64,000 nucleotides of DNA from an uncultured Lachnospiraceae bacterium. Its GTDB lineage: Bacteria; Bacillota; Clostridia; Lachnospirales; Lachnospiraceae. Each line of letters opens with the position of its first letter. Positions within the stretch are counted from its first letter, which is position 1. The translations under genes were made by a program, and so were the position numbers. The notes beneath the pieces are model-generated. The model did not search any database. It was given only the letters and a program-made list of their open reading frames with translations, and was not told where the DNA came from. Location of the stretch: positions 1-64,000 of the forward strand of contig CAJURT010000020.1 of NCBI GenBank assembly GCA_910588875.1, in the 5' to 3' direction. Of the stretch, positions 42,337 to 50,209 are shown in pieces.

Positions 42337-43626
42337 ATGGACAGTTATATTGAAAAAATGCAGGCGAGGGAGAACCTCTGCCTGGCCTATATGAAAAAGG
42401 CAGACGATATCCTGTTGGCAAACGGGAACCTTCCTTCCAAGGAGGAGTGCATTTACCTGCAGAAGGCAGCCAGCCTCCGGTATGAGATGGCGCAGATGAG
42501 TGTGGGGGAGGAACGGTTATACCAGCAGAGGAAAGTGCAGGAATTAAACCAGAGGATCAAGAATATCGTGCGCGTGATCAATCCGGAACGTTTTAAGGAA
42601 ATCCAGGAGAATGAGGCGCGGGCAAAGGCGGATAAGAATGGGAAGGATCCTGCATCAGGGGGGAACCGGGCTACGGGGGGCAACAGCCCGGGGTCTTTTG
42701 CCCCCCGGCAGCAGGGCGGGTTTGAGCCACAGGTGGAGAACTGGTTTAAGGAAGCGCCGAAGCATTCTTTTGACGATGTGTCCGGCATGGGGGAACTGAA
42801 GGAGCAGTTAAGGGAATGTATTGCCGATTCCCAGCTGAACCGTCTGAAGGATTTCTTAAAGATGAAAAAACTCCATTCTTATTTTTTTATCGGCCCGCCG
42901 GGATGTGGAAAGACCTACATCATCGAAGCCTTTGCCCATGAACTGATGGACAAAAATTATAAGTACCTTTCCCTGGCCGGATCAGATATCTTAAGCCGGT
43001 TTGTGGGGGAGGCCGAGAAGATTATCACAAGGCTGTTTGAGGAGGCGGAGAAAAATGCTCCCTGCATTGTATTCATCGACGAGGTGGATGGGGTGTGCAA
43101 GAACCGTTCCCAGCCGATGCTGCCGGAGTATGCCGCCTCCCTGACTACGGCATTCCTGACCGGGTACAACCGGATCAACAATTCTGACCTGCCGATTGTT
43201 TTTATCGGTGCCACCAATTATCCCAACCAGGTGGACAATGCCATGCTGGACCGGGTGGAACTGGTGCGGGTGCCGTTTCCGGATACAGAGGCCAGGATGT
43301 TCTCCTTTGAGAAGCATTTTTCCTCCGTAATACCTTTGGAGGAGGGGTTTAGCTTCCGGGATATGGCGGACTGCACGGACACCTACAACTACCGGGACAT
43401 CCAGCGGCTGGTATCCAGAATAAAGGCGATGGCCTTAAAGGAACTGATGCAGGCCTATAAGAGTGAGGATCAGGCGCTGGAGGCTTTGAAGGACGGAAGC
43501 TACCGGCTGACCAGGGCTCTTTTTAGCCGGGCGCAGGAAAATTGCCTTCCCACGCCAAAGGAGGATATTATCCGGGAACTGGATGAGTGGGAAGAAAAAT
43601 TCAAACGGAACATAGATGAAGCATAG
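42337..43626 (+). CDS. Vps4-like AAA+ ATPase with MIT-like N-terminal helices
   Basis: A 429-residue ATPase. Residues 1-85 form three helices with MIT-like spacing (ECIYLQKAASLRYEMAQ; QQRKVQELNQRIKNI). A Gly/Pro-rich linker (about 90-135) leads to the AAA+ core: FDDVSGMGELKEQL, Walker A GPPGCGKT (186-193), pore-loop region GSDILSRFVGEAEKIITRLFEEAEKNAP, Walker B VFIDEVDG (Asp248, Glu249), GATNYPNQVDNAMLDRVE with one clear arginine finger (Arg306), and RVPFPDTEARMFSFEKHF. This order and wording match the Vps4/katanin clade. Only one arginine, not the usual pair, is seen at the finger. ATG 42337 is used. Likely disassembles the ESCRT-III-like partner. Confidence 0.78.
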   Translation: MDSYIEKMQARENLCLAYMKKADDILLANGNLPSKEECIYLQKAASLRYEMAQMSVGEERLYQQRKVQELNQRIKNIVRVINPERFKEIQENEARAKADKNGKDPASGGNRATGGNSPGSFAPRQQGGFEPQVENWFKEAPKHSFDDVSGMGELKEQLRECIADSQLNRLKDFLKMKKLHSYFFIGPPGCGKTYIIEAFAHELMDKNYKYLSLAGSDILSRFVGEAEKIITRLFEEAEKNAPCIVFIDEVDGVCKNRSQPMLPEYAASLTTAFLTGYNRINNSDLPIVFIGATNYPNQVDNAMLDRVELVRVPFPDTEARMFSFEKHFSSVIPLEEGFSFRDMADCTDTYNYRDIQRLVSRIKAMALKELMQAYKSEDQALEALKDGSYRLTRALFSRAQENCLPTPKEDIIRELDEWEEKFKRNIDEA

Positions 43627-43639
43627 GGGTTGGTGAGAG

Positions 43640-44650
43640 ATGGGGAAATGGCTGGAAGCATACCAGGGGATTGTGCCGTCTGGCGGCCTGGGCCGCCTGT
43701 ATGGGTGCAGATACTGGAAATCTTTGTTTCAGGGGTGCATTCCTGACGGGCAGCTGGATGCCCGGTTTAATGTGCCGCGGGCACATGCATTTTTGCTGTA
43801 CGGGCCGGCAGGAAACGGCAAACGTGCCCTGGCCCTGGCCTTTGCGAAGGAACTTTTTGAGGCGGGATATGGGTTTGTCCATGTTCCCGGGATGGCTCTG
43901 GCAGAGGCTCCGGGAGGGATAGAAGAACTTTTTGAAGAAATCCTTTCCGAAACCACAGGGCAGGGCAAAGCCGGGTTCTGCCTGTTCTTTGACTGGCTGG
44001 GGGAACTTGCCGGGCAGGAGGAGGCAATGTGGGTGCTGAGCCAGTATATCTGTATGCTGAAGGAGAGGGACATTCCCAGTGCTGTCCTGGCAACTGTGGA
44101 GGATCTCCAGGATGTCCATCCTTTGCTGAAAAAGTCTATGCTCCCCTGCGGGATCGGGCTTCCTGATGAGAAAGAGAGGGGAATCTGCCTGGAACAGATG
44201 TTTGGAGACAGGGTTTTGCTGGCGCCGGGGCTGGGATATAAGGCCATGGCAAAGATGACGGAAGGATTCACCTACGGCAGGCTTTGTGACTTGCACCGGG
44301 TGGCCCATATCTTGTTAAAGCAGAAGGCAAGAGAGTTTTGCGGTGGGGACGGGAAGCGGCTGGAAGAGATACTGCAGAAGGGCTATGTGGTCCTGACGGA
44401 AGAGATGTTTGCCAATATGGCAGGGCGGCTAAGGGTACGGCATATGCCAGGCACCGAGGAGCAGGCCTGGGGCATGGCGGAGCCTGAGACGGCATTTGCG
44501 GGGAATCCTGAAAGAATGCAGAGCCGGTTTGAGGGTGCCGGCCCGGCCGGGAACCCGGAGGATCCGGCGGAAGAAGAGCCGGCGGGTTTCGCGGCAGGGG
44601 ATAAGGATTTTATTAGCAGGATGATGGAGATGGATCTGGGGGATTTGTGA
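43640..44650 (+). CDS. Degenerate AAA-like partner protein
   Basis: A 336-residue protein with an AAA-like core. Walker A is GPAGNGKR (55-62), Arg replacing the usual Thr/Ser. The Walker B strand FCLFFDWLG (near 113-121) keeps Asp but lacks Glu. Hydrolysis is therefore unlikely. A winged small domain follows (KMTEGFTYGRLCDLHRVA). The last 75 residues are a disordered, acidic Pro/Ala-rich tail ending in ISRMMEMDLGDL, a short acidic helix like the C-terminus of the ESCRT-III-like protein. It may regulate or hetero-oligomerise with the Vps4-like ATPase. GGTGAGAG precedes the ATG. Confidence 0.65.
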   Translation: MGKWLEAYQGIVPSGGLGRLYGCRYWKSLFQGCIPDGQLDARFNVPRAHAFLLYGPAGNGKRALALAFAKELFEAGYGFVHVPGMALAEAPGGIEELFEEILSETTGQGKAGFCLFFDWLGELAGQEEAMWVLSQYICMLKERDIPSAVLATVEDLQDVHPLLKKSMLPCGIGLPDEKERGICLEQMFGDRVLLAPGLGYKAMAKMTEGFTYGRLCDLHRVAHILLKQKAREFCGGDGKRLEEILQKGYVVLTEEMFANMAGRLRVRHMPGTEEQAWGMAEPETAFAGNPERMQSRFEGAGPAGNPEDPAEEEPAGFAAGDKDFISRMMEMDLGDL

Positions 44651-44670
44651 CCTGTATTTAGCATGGCACG

Positions 44671-44734
44671 CCCCGGAAGAAGGGAAACGCCAGGGCTGCC
44701 TGCCAGGAGCCCTGGCGTTTCCCTTCTTCCGGGG
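44671..44734. terminator. 27-base perfect inverted repeat after the locus
   Basis: Positions 44671-44697 pair perfectly with 44708-44734 over a 10-base loop, an unusually long stem. It lies 20 bases after the last gene of the locus. There is no long T-run, only CTGTTT, so it could be a terminator, an RNA end-protection hairpin or a former mobile-element end. Confidence 0.7.
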
Positions 44735-45075
44735 CTGTTTACGGATTGCCGGAACCGTTGCCGGTTTTTTGGATTGTCAATGGGAAAAGAATCGATTATA
44801 ATAAGGAAAGCAGGGAAGGATGATAAGAGGGGCAGCAAGGAAGGAAAACAAAAAGGGCAAAAACAATGGCAATTGGGGCAATCGTGAATATACTGACAGT
44901 AGTGGCGGGGAGGGATTTTGGGGGCGGCGGCTTCCTTCCCATGGCTACCGGGCTCCGGATGGCGGAAATCCGGGATTTCCCGGTTGCGGACATGCTGCCA
45001 GCCATGGCGTTTGCCATGCCGTCCAGCGCATTGGGGACTGGGTGGGTGATGCCTCTTTTATAACAATATTTCATA
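44735..45075. other. Gap between the novel locus and nifS
   Basis: 341 bases with no firm gene. One small open frame at 44866-45063 encodes 65 residues (MAIGAIVNILTVVAG... ending SSALGTGWVMPLL) with membrane-protein character. It looks like a leftover of a transporter or DUF554-type membrane protein, but it has no good ribosome site and no recognisable domain. I do not call it a gene. Confidence 0.35.
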
Positions 45076-45104
45076 TTGAAATACTATGAATTAAGTGGTA
45101 TACT
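45076..45104 (+). promoter_or_regulatory. Promoter of nifS-nifU-mnmA
   Basis: TTGAAA (45076-45081), 17 bases, TATACT (45099-45104), 43 bases before nifS. AT-rich surroundings and a good ribosome site follow. Confidence 0.7.
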
Positions 45105-45147
45105 GATTGATGTGAAAACTATTTTCCGGAAAGGTGGATTTTGATAG

Positions 45148-46332
45148 ATGAAAAAGACGATTTATCTGGATAACGCCGCGACCACGAGGACGAGGCCGGA
45201 GGTGGTGGAGGCGATGCTTCCCTACTTCACCGAGTGCTACGGCAATCCCTCCTCGGTATATGATTTCTCTGCACCGGCGAAAAAGGCCATGCAGGAGGCC
45301 AGGGAGATTATTGCGGGTTCCATCGGTGCCCAGGCCAGGGAGATTTATTTTACCGGCTGTGGCACGGAGGCGGATAACTGGGCACTCAAGGCGACAGCGG
45401 ATGCATATCGGGAAAAGGGGAACCATATTATCACCAGCAAGATTGAGCACCATGCCATTTTGCATACCTGCGGATACCTGGAAAAGCATGGTTTTGAGGT
45501 GACATACCTTGATGTGGATGAGAACGGTGTGGTAAAGCTGGAACAGCTTAAAAAGGCGATCCGCCCCACAACCATCCTGATCTCCGTCATGTTTGCCAAC
45601 AATGAGATCGGCACGGTCCAGCCGGTCCGTGAGATTGGGGAGATTGCCAGGGAGCATGGCATTTTGTTCCACACGGATGCCGTGCAGGCTTATGGGCACC
45701 TGCCCATCAATGTGGATGAATTCCATATTGACATGATGAGCGCCAGCGGGCATAAGATTAATGGCCCAAAAGGCGTGGGATTTTTGTATATCCGCACGGG
45801 TGTAAAGATCCGTTCCTTTATGCATGGCGGGGCTCAGGAACGGAAGCGCCGTGCAGGTACGGAGAATGTACCGGGAATCGTGGGACTGGGGAAAGCGGCA
45901 CAGCTGGCTATCCCCTCCCTGGAGGAACGGGGGCGCCATGAGAGGGAACTGCGGGATTATTTGATGGAGCGGGTGATGGAGGAAATCCCCTACACCCGGA
46001 TCAATGGTGACCGCAATAACCGTTTGCCCAACAATGCCAATTTTGCTTTTCAGTTTATTGAGGGGGAATCCCTCCTGATTATGCTGGACAGCAAGGGAAT
46101 CTGCGGTTCCAGCGGTTCGGCCTGCACATCCGGTTCCCTTGACCCTTCCCATGTATTGCTGGCCATCGGGCTGCCCCATGAGATAGCCCACGGTTCGCTG
46201 CGGCTGACCATGAGCGAGGAGAATACAAAGGAAGAGATGGATTTTGTGGTGGAGAGCATCAAGGAGATTGTGGGCCGCCTGCGGGATATGTCGCCCCTTT
46301 ATGAGGACTTTTTGAAAAAACAGAAGTGGTGA
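45148..46332 (+). CDS. nifS: Cysteine desulfurase
   Basis: A 394-residue pyridoxal-phosphate enzyme that removes sulfur from cysteine for Fe-S clusters and tRNA thiolation. Visible residues: the PLP lysine Lys203 in SASGHKINGPKG, the His region SKIEHHAIL, the persulfide Cys326 in SGSACTSG, and GALY-type substrate segment PTTILISVMFANNEIGTVQP. AAAGGTGGA precedes the ATG. It is the first gene of a sulfur-transfer cluster with NifU and MnmA, so the sulfur probably feeds both cluster assembly and the tRNA enzyme downstream. Confidence 0.96.
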   Translation: MKKTIYLDNAATTRTRPEVVEAMLPYFTECYGNPSSVYDFSAPAKKAMQEAREIIAGSIGAQAREIYFTGCGTEADNWALKATADAYREKGNHIITSKIEHHAILHTCGYLEKHGFEVTYLDVDENGVVKLEQLKKAIRPTTILISVMFANNEIGTVQPVREIGEIAREHGILFHTDAVQAYGHLPINVDEFHIDMMSASGHKINGPKGVGFLYIRTGVKIRSFMHGGAQERKRRAGTENVPGIVGLGKAAQLAIPSLEERGRHERELRDYLMERVMEEIPYTRINGDRNNRLPNNANFAFQFIEGESLLIMLDSKGICGSSGSACTSGSLDPSHVLLAIGLPHEIAHGSLRLTMSEENTKEEMDFVVESIKEIVGRLRDMSPLYEDFLKKQKW

Positions 46333-46435
46333 GAAACGGCTTGCCGGCTTTCGGTGTGAAGGGAAGGCAAGCGGGTGCAGAGACAGTCCGGCATACCCGG
46401 GCGGTCAGGATAAGAGACAAACGAGGAGAAAAATT

Positions 46436-46873
46436 ATGTATACAGAAAAGGTTATGGATCATTTTGAACATCCCAGGAATGTGGGCGAGATCGAGAACCC
46501 CAGCGGGATGGGGACGGTAGGCAATGCCAAATGCGGCGATATCATGAGGATTTATCTGGATATTGACGAGAATCAGGTGATCCGCGATGTGAAATTCAAG
46601 ACTTTTGGCTGTGGTGCCGCTGTGGCTACCAGCAGCATGGCAACGGAACTGGTGAAGGGAAAAAGCGTCCGGGAGGCGATGGCTGTCACCAACCAGGCGG
46701 TGATGGAAGCCCTTGACGGGCTGCCGCCGGTGAAGGTGCACTGTTCCTTGCTGGCAGAGGAGGCTATCCATGCTGCGCTGTGGGATTATGCCCAGAAAAA
46801 CGGCATTGTGATTGAGGGGCTTACCCAGCCCAAGAGCGATATCAGCGAACATGATGAGGATGAGGAATACTGA
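46436..46873 (+). CDS. nifU: NifU-like Fe-S cluster scaffold
   Basis: A 145-residue IscU/NifU-N-type scaffold. The three cluster-ligand cysteines are in NAKCGDIMR, FGCGAAVATSS and VHCSLLAEEA. The N-terminus MYTEKVMDHFEHPRNVGEI is the standard beginning. It receives sulfur from the desulfurase encoded 103 bases upstream. The C-terminal Nfu domain of full NifU is absent. Its stop overlaps the mnmA start by one base (TGATG). Confidence 0.95.
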   Translation: MYTEKVMDHFEHPRNVGEIENPSGMGTVGNAKCGDIMRIYLDIDENQVIRDVKFKTFGCGAAVATSSMATELVKGKSVREAMAVTNQAVMEALDGLPPVKVHCSLLAEEAIHAALWDYAQKNGIVIEGLTQPKSDISEHDEDEEY

Positions 46874-47946
46874 TGGAAAAGGTAGTGGTAGGAATGTCAG
46901 GCGGCGTCGATTCTTCGGTGGCCGCCTGGCTTTTGCAGAAGCAGGGGTATGAGGTGGTGGGTGTCACCATGCAGATCTGGCAGGATGAGGAGCCGGGATT
47001 GACGGAGGAGAATGGAGGATGCTGCGGCCTTTCTGCGGTGGAGGATGCCCGCCGGGTGGCCTGGCAGCTGGGGATCCCCCACTATGTGATGAATTTTAAA
47101 AAGGAATTCAAAACCCATGTGATGGATTACTTTGTGGAGGAGTATATCCGGGGCAGGACGCCCAATCCGTGCATTGCCTGCAACCGTTTTGTGAAATGGG
47201 AGGCATTGCTGAGCCGGAGCCTGGGACTGGGGGCAGATTTTATTGCCACCGGGCATTATGCCAGGGTGGAGAGGCTGGAAAATGGCCGGTACGCCCTTCG
47301 GACCTCGGCCACGGCGGCTAAGGACCAGACCTATGCACTCTATAATCTGACCCAGCAGCAGCTGTCCCATACATTGATGCCGGTGGGAGCCTATACCAAG
47401 GAGGAGATCCGGCAGATGGCAGAGGAACTGGGGCTTTCTGTGGCACACAAGGCGGACAGCCAGGAGATCTGTTTTATTCCTGACCATGATTATGCGGGGT
47501 TTATCCGGCGGGAACGGAGCCAGATTCCGGAGCCGGGGAATTTTGTCAGCCGGGACGGACAGGTGCTGGGAAGGCATAAGGGTATCATCCATTATACGGT
47601 TGGGCAAAGGAAAGGGCTGAACCTTTCTCTGGGGAGGCCGGTATTTGTGGTGGAGATCCGTCCGGATACCAATGAAGTGGTAATTGGAGATGCAAATGAT
47701 GTATTTACGGATGTGCTGATCTGTGATAAACTGAACTGGATGGCAATCGGCGGGCTCAGCGGGAAGGAGCGGCAGGTGACAGCCAAGATCCGCTATAGCC
47801 ATAAAGGGGCGGCCTGCATTGTCCGTGAATTGGGAGATGGCCGGGCAGAATGCCGTTTTTTGGAGCCGGTGCGGGCGGTGACGCCGGGACAGGCAGTGGT
47901 ATTTTATGAGAATGATTATGTGCTTGGAGGAGGGACAATCCGGTGA
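46873..47946 (+). CDS. mnmA: tRNA-specific 2-thiouridylase
   Basis: A 357-residue cytosolic enzyme making 2-thiouridine at the wobble position of Lys, Glu and Gln tRNAs. It has the PP-loop GMSGGVDSSVAAWLL, the first catalytic Cys in NPCIACNRFVKW, the second in SQEICFIPDHDYAGFI, and the C-terminal beta-barrel with VGQRKGL. Its position next to the cysteine desulfurase is a common arrangement. The stop overlaps the next gene's GTG. Confidence 0.96.
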   Translation: MEKVVVGMSGGVDSSVAAWLLQKQGYEVVGVTMQIWQDEEPGLTEENGGCCGLSAVEDARRVAWQLGIPHYVMNFKKEFKTHVMDYFVEEYIRGRTPNPCIACNRFVKWEALLSRSLGLGADFIATGHYARVERLENGRYALRTSATAAKDQTYALYNLTQQQLSHTLMPVGAYTKEEIRQMAEELGLSVAHKADSQEICFIPDHDYAGFIRRERSQIPEPGNFVSRDGQVLGRHKGIIHYTVGQRKGLNLSLGRPVFVVEIRPDTNEVVIGDANDVFTDVLICDKLNWMAIGGLSGKERQVTAKIRYSHKGAACIVRELGDGRAECRFLEPVRAVTPGQAVVFYENDYVLGGGTIR

Positions 47947-49241
47947 AGAGGATGGGATGCTGCGAGGAAGCAGGCAATAAAAAGCAGGCCAGTAAGGCAG
48001 GGCAGTGGAAGAAGATAGGATTAACGGCAGGGCTGTTAAGTGTGATGATAGGGGCTGCAGGCTGCCAGATGAAGAATTATGAGAAGATTGAACTGTCTGG
48101 GATTCAGGAACAGGAGAAAGAGACAGGCGGCGATGAAGGGACTGAGGAGACAGAGAAGGCGGCTTCGGCCAGCGGATCCGAGACATTGGATGCCCAGTGC
48201 AGCCCGGTGAATGCGGAGATCACCAAAGAAACGGCGCCGTCTATGGAAGAGAGGGATGAGGTGGTTTATGTGGATGCCACGGATCTCAATGTGAGGACGG
48301 AGCCGAGGAAGAACGCTGAGGTGGTTGCGAAACTGAACCGGGGGGCAGAACTGCAGCGTACCGGTTACAGCAAGGAGTGGAGCAAAGTGGTTTATGAGGG
48401 CAAGGAATACTATATTTCATCCCAGTTCCTTACCACCCAAAAGCCTGCAGAGGAGACGGCTGCTGCCGTTAGCACAGCCGGAAGCCTGTCCGGGGAGGTT
48501 GGCTTGAACCCGGAGTGGAAATATGCCGACTTTTCCAAGATAAATTCCGGAAAGGCAGTCTTGTACCGGGCAGAAGGGAATAACCGGAAAGGCAAGGTGG
48601 TCTGTGTCAATGCCGGGCACGGAACCAAGGGCGGTTCCAGCGTGAAGACCCAGTGCCATCCCGACGGTACGCCGAAGGTGACAGGGGGAAGCACGGCGGC
48701 AGGCGCGGTGACAGCCACAGCCATCAGCAGCGGAATGGCCTTTGCTGACGGTACACCGGAGCCGAAAGTGACATTGGCAGTGGCAAAAGTGCTGAAGGAT
48801 AAGCTTTTGGCCCGCGGGTTTGATGTATTGATGATCCGGGAATCGGATGATGTCCAGCTGGACAATATTGCAAGGACAGTGTTGGCAAACAACCTGGCAG
48901 ATTGCCATATTGCCATCCACTATGATTCCACATCCAGCGATAAAGGGGCCTTTTATATGAGTGTGCCGGATGTGGCATCTTACCGGAACATGGAGCCTGT
49001 AGCTTCCCACTGGAAAGAGCACCACGCATTGGGGGACAGCCTGATTGCCGGTTTGAAGGGGGTTGGCGTAAAGCTTTTTTCAGACGGGAAGATGGCCATG
49101 GACCTGACCCAAACCTCCTACTCAACCGTCCCCTCTGTGGATATTGAGGTTGGGGACAAAGCATCTGACTATTCGGCATCCTCTTTAGATAAGCTGGGGA
49201 ATGGCCTGGCAGACGGGGTTGAGTTGTTTTTCGGAAATTAA
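47943..49241 (+). CDS. Lipoprotein N-acetylmuramoyl-L-alanine amidase with SH3 domain
   Basis: A 432-residue exported cell-wall hydrolase. GTG start overlapping the mnmA stop, with GGAGGAGGG before it. A signal of the lipoprotein type ends in IGAAGCQMKN (about residues 36-45), followed by an acidic linker. An SH3_3/bacterial SH3 unit covers about 100-160 (VDATDLNVRTEPRKNAEVVAKL). The amidase_3 domain covers 215-430, with the zinc-ligand His in CVNAGHGTKGGS, an Asn-linked ADCHIAIHYDST segment and a final VEVGDKAS region. It trims peptidoglycan stem peptides, presumably in growth or sporulation. Confidence 0.9.
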   Translation: MKRMGCCEEAGNKKQASKAGQWKKIGLTAGLLSVMIGAAGCQMKNYEKIELSGIQEQEKETGGDEGTEETEKAASASGSETLDAQCSPVNAEITKETAPSMEERDEVVYVDATDLNVRTEPRKNAEVVAKLNRGAELQRTGYSKEWSKVVYEGKEYYISSQFLTTQKPAEETAAAVSTAGSLSGEVGLNPEWKYADFSKINSGKAVLYRAEGNNRKGKVVCVNAGHGTKGGSSVKTQCHPDGTPKVTGGSTAAGAVTATAISSGMAFADGTPEPKVTLAVAKVLKDKLLARGFDVLMIRESDDVQLDNIARTVLANNLADCHIAIHYDSTSSDKGAFYMSVPDVASYRNMEPVASHWKEHHALGDSLIAGLKGVGVKLFSDGKMAMDLTQTSYSTVPSVDIEVGDKASDYSASSLDKLGNGLADGVELFFGN

Positions 49242-49265
49242 GAAGGATAAAATATCAACAGCCCA

Positions 49266-49294
49266 TTTACATTTTTGGGAATATCATGTATAAT
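49266..49294 (+). promoter_or_regulatory. Promoter of tRNA-Ser
   Basis: TTTACA (49266-49271), 17 bases, TATAAT (49289-49294), about 19 bases before the tRNA. Confidence 0.7.
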
Positions 49295-49312
49295 GGGTTC
49301 GTTGATGCTTCT

Positions 49313-49403
49313 GGAGATGTAGCGAAGTGGTCGTAACGCGGCGCACTCGAAATGCGTTTACCGGCTAATTACCGGTACGTGGGTTCGAATCCCACCGTCT
49401 CCG
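49313..49403 (+). tRNA. tRNA-Ser (anticodon CGA)
   Basis: A 91-base class-II tRNA. The acceptor stem GGAGATG pairs with CGTCTCC (49396-49402) with one G-U pair, then discriminator G. The anticodon loop CTCGAAA between CGCA and TGCG gives CGA. A long variable arm (ACCGGCTAATTACCGGT) and the T-loop GGTTCGAATCC are visible. CCA is not encoded. It decodes UCG serine codons. Confidence 0.95.
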
Positions 49404-49442
49404 TTTAGGAACTGTCACGAAATAAATCAGCCGTTCGAGGTG

Positions 49443-49492
49443 AATCCCTAAATACCGGATCTGGTGATCAATGCCGGCTTTTAGGGATTTTT
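49443..49492 (+). terminator. Terminator after tRNA-Ser
   Basis: AATCCCTAAA (49443-49452) pairs with TTTAGGGATT (49480-49489), followed by TTTTT. An inner CCGG pair strengthens the stem. It lies just before the cupin ribosome site. Confidence 0.8.
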
Positions 49493-49509
49493 AACAGGAG
49501 GTAATGAAA

Positions 49510-49854
49510 ATGGACTATCCCCAAAAAAATCAGAGATGGGTGTTTCACGGTGAGACGGAGGGTCAGGCGGCCGGAGAGGGAGTGGAACGCAGGGTTTTGG
49601 CTTACTGTGATGACGTGATGTGTGTGGAGAACCGGTTTGTCAAGGGAAGCATTGGAGCCATGCATTCCCATCCTCACACCCAGATCACCTATGTGGTCTC
49701 CGGGGTGTTTGAGTTTACCATTGACGGGGAGGTACACACGGTGAAGGCGGGGGATACCCTGTTGAAGCAGGACGGAGTGATTCACGGCTGCGTGTGTGTG
49801 GAGGACGGGATTCTGGTGGATATTTTTACCCCCATGCGGGAGGATTTTGTGTAG
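49510..49854 (+). CDS. Cupin-domain protein
   Basis: A 114-residue single-domain cupin. Metal-binding motif 1 is seen in GAMHSHPHTQITYVVSGVFEF and motif 2 in GDTLLKQDGVIHGCVCVEDG. Such small cupins bind a metal and may isomerise sugars or bind small acids; the substrate cannot be told. ATG 49510 is preferred over 49504 because it has eight-base spacing from AGGAGG. Monocistronic, with a terminator downstream. Confidence 0.88.
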   Translation: MDYPQKNQRWVFHGETEGQAAGEGVERRVLAYCDDVMCVENRFVKGSIGAMHSHPHTQITYVVSGVFEFTIDGEVHTVKAGDTLLKQDGVIHGCVCVEDGILVDIFTPMREDFV

Positions 49855-49872
49855 ACAGACTGCAGGACGAAA

Positions 49873-49912
49873 AGGCGGTTGCAGGCCCAAAGGGCTGGCG
49901 GCCGTTTTTTTT
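49873..49912 (+). terminator. Terminator after the cupin gene
   Basis: A G+C-rich hairpin (GGCGGTTGCAGGCCC with GGGCTGGCGGCCG, with some G-U pairs) followed by eight T at 49905-49912. Confidence 0.75.
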
Positions 49913-50209
49913 ATGGAGAGGTATGCCATGGGAATGGTAAATATATTGTATAAAGAATATAAAACAAAAGATATTTTATATAAATCAACCAGAAAAACAG
50001 AGAACAAAATAATATATATGAAAAGTGATTATAATTATTGACAATAATAGAAACATATGATACTATATGATTAAACAAAAGTTACTAATGGTAAAAGAGA
50101 AAATACAAAGAGAAATCTTTGGTTTTTTTATTCATCGATAGGAACATTTATAAACATTATATGGAACAAAAATAAATATAATAAAAAATCACAAGGAGGA
50201 TTTTGATAA
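49913..50209 (+). promoter_or_regulatory. AT-rich leader with promoter of the enolase-Liv-LarA operon
   Basis: About 300 bases without a gene, among the most AT-rich of the window. TTGACA (50038-50043), 17 bases, TACTAT (50061-50066) is a good vegetative promoter. The long AT-rich stretch before it could bind an activator or the SorC-type regulator encoded at the end of the operon. AAGGAGGATTTTGATAA precedes the first start codon. Confidence 0.65.

Noticed and set aside
44866..45063. Small membrane-protein gene of 65 residues
   Set aside because: No ribosome site, no stable family, unusual Gly-rich stretch; described only as gap content.
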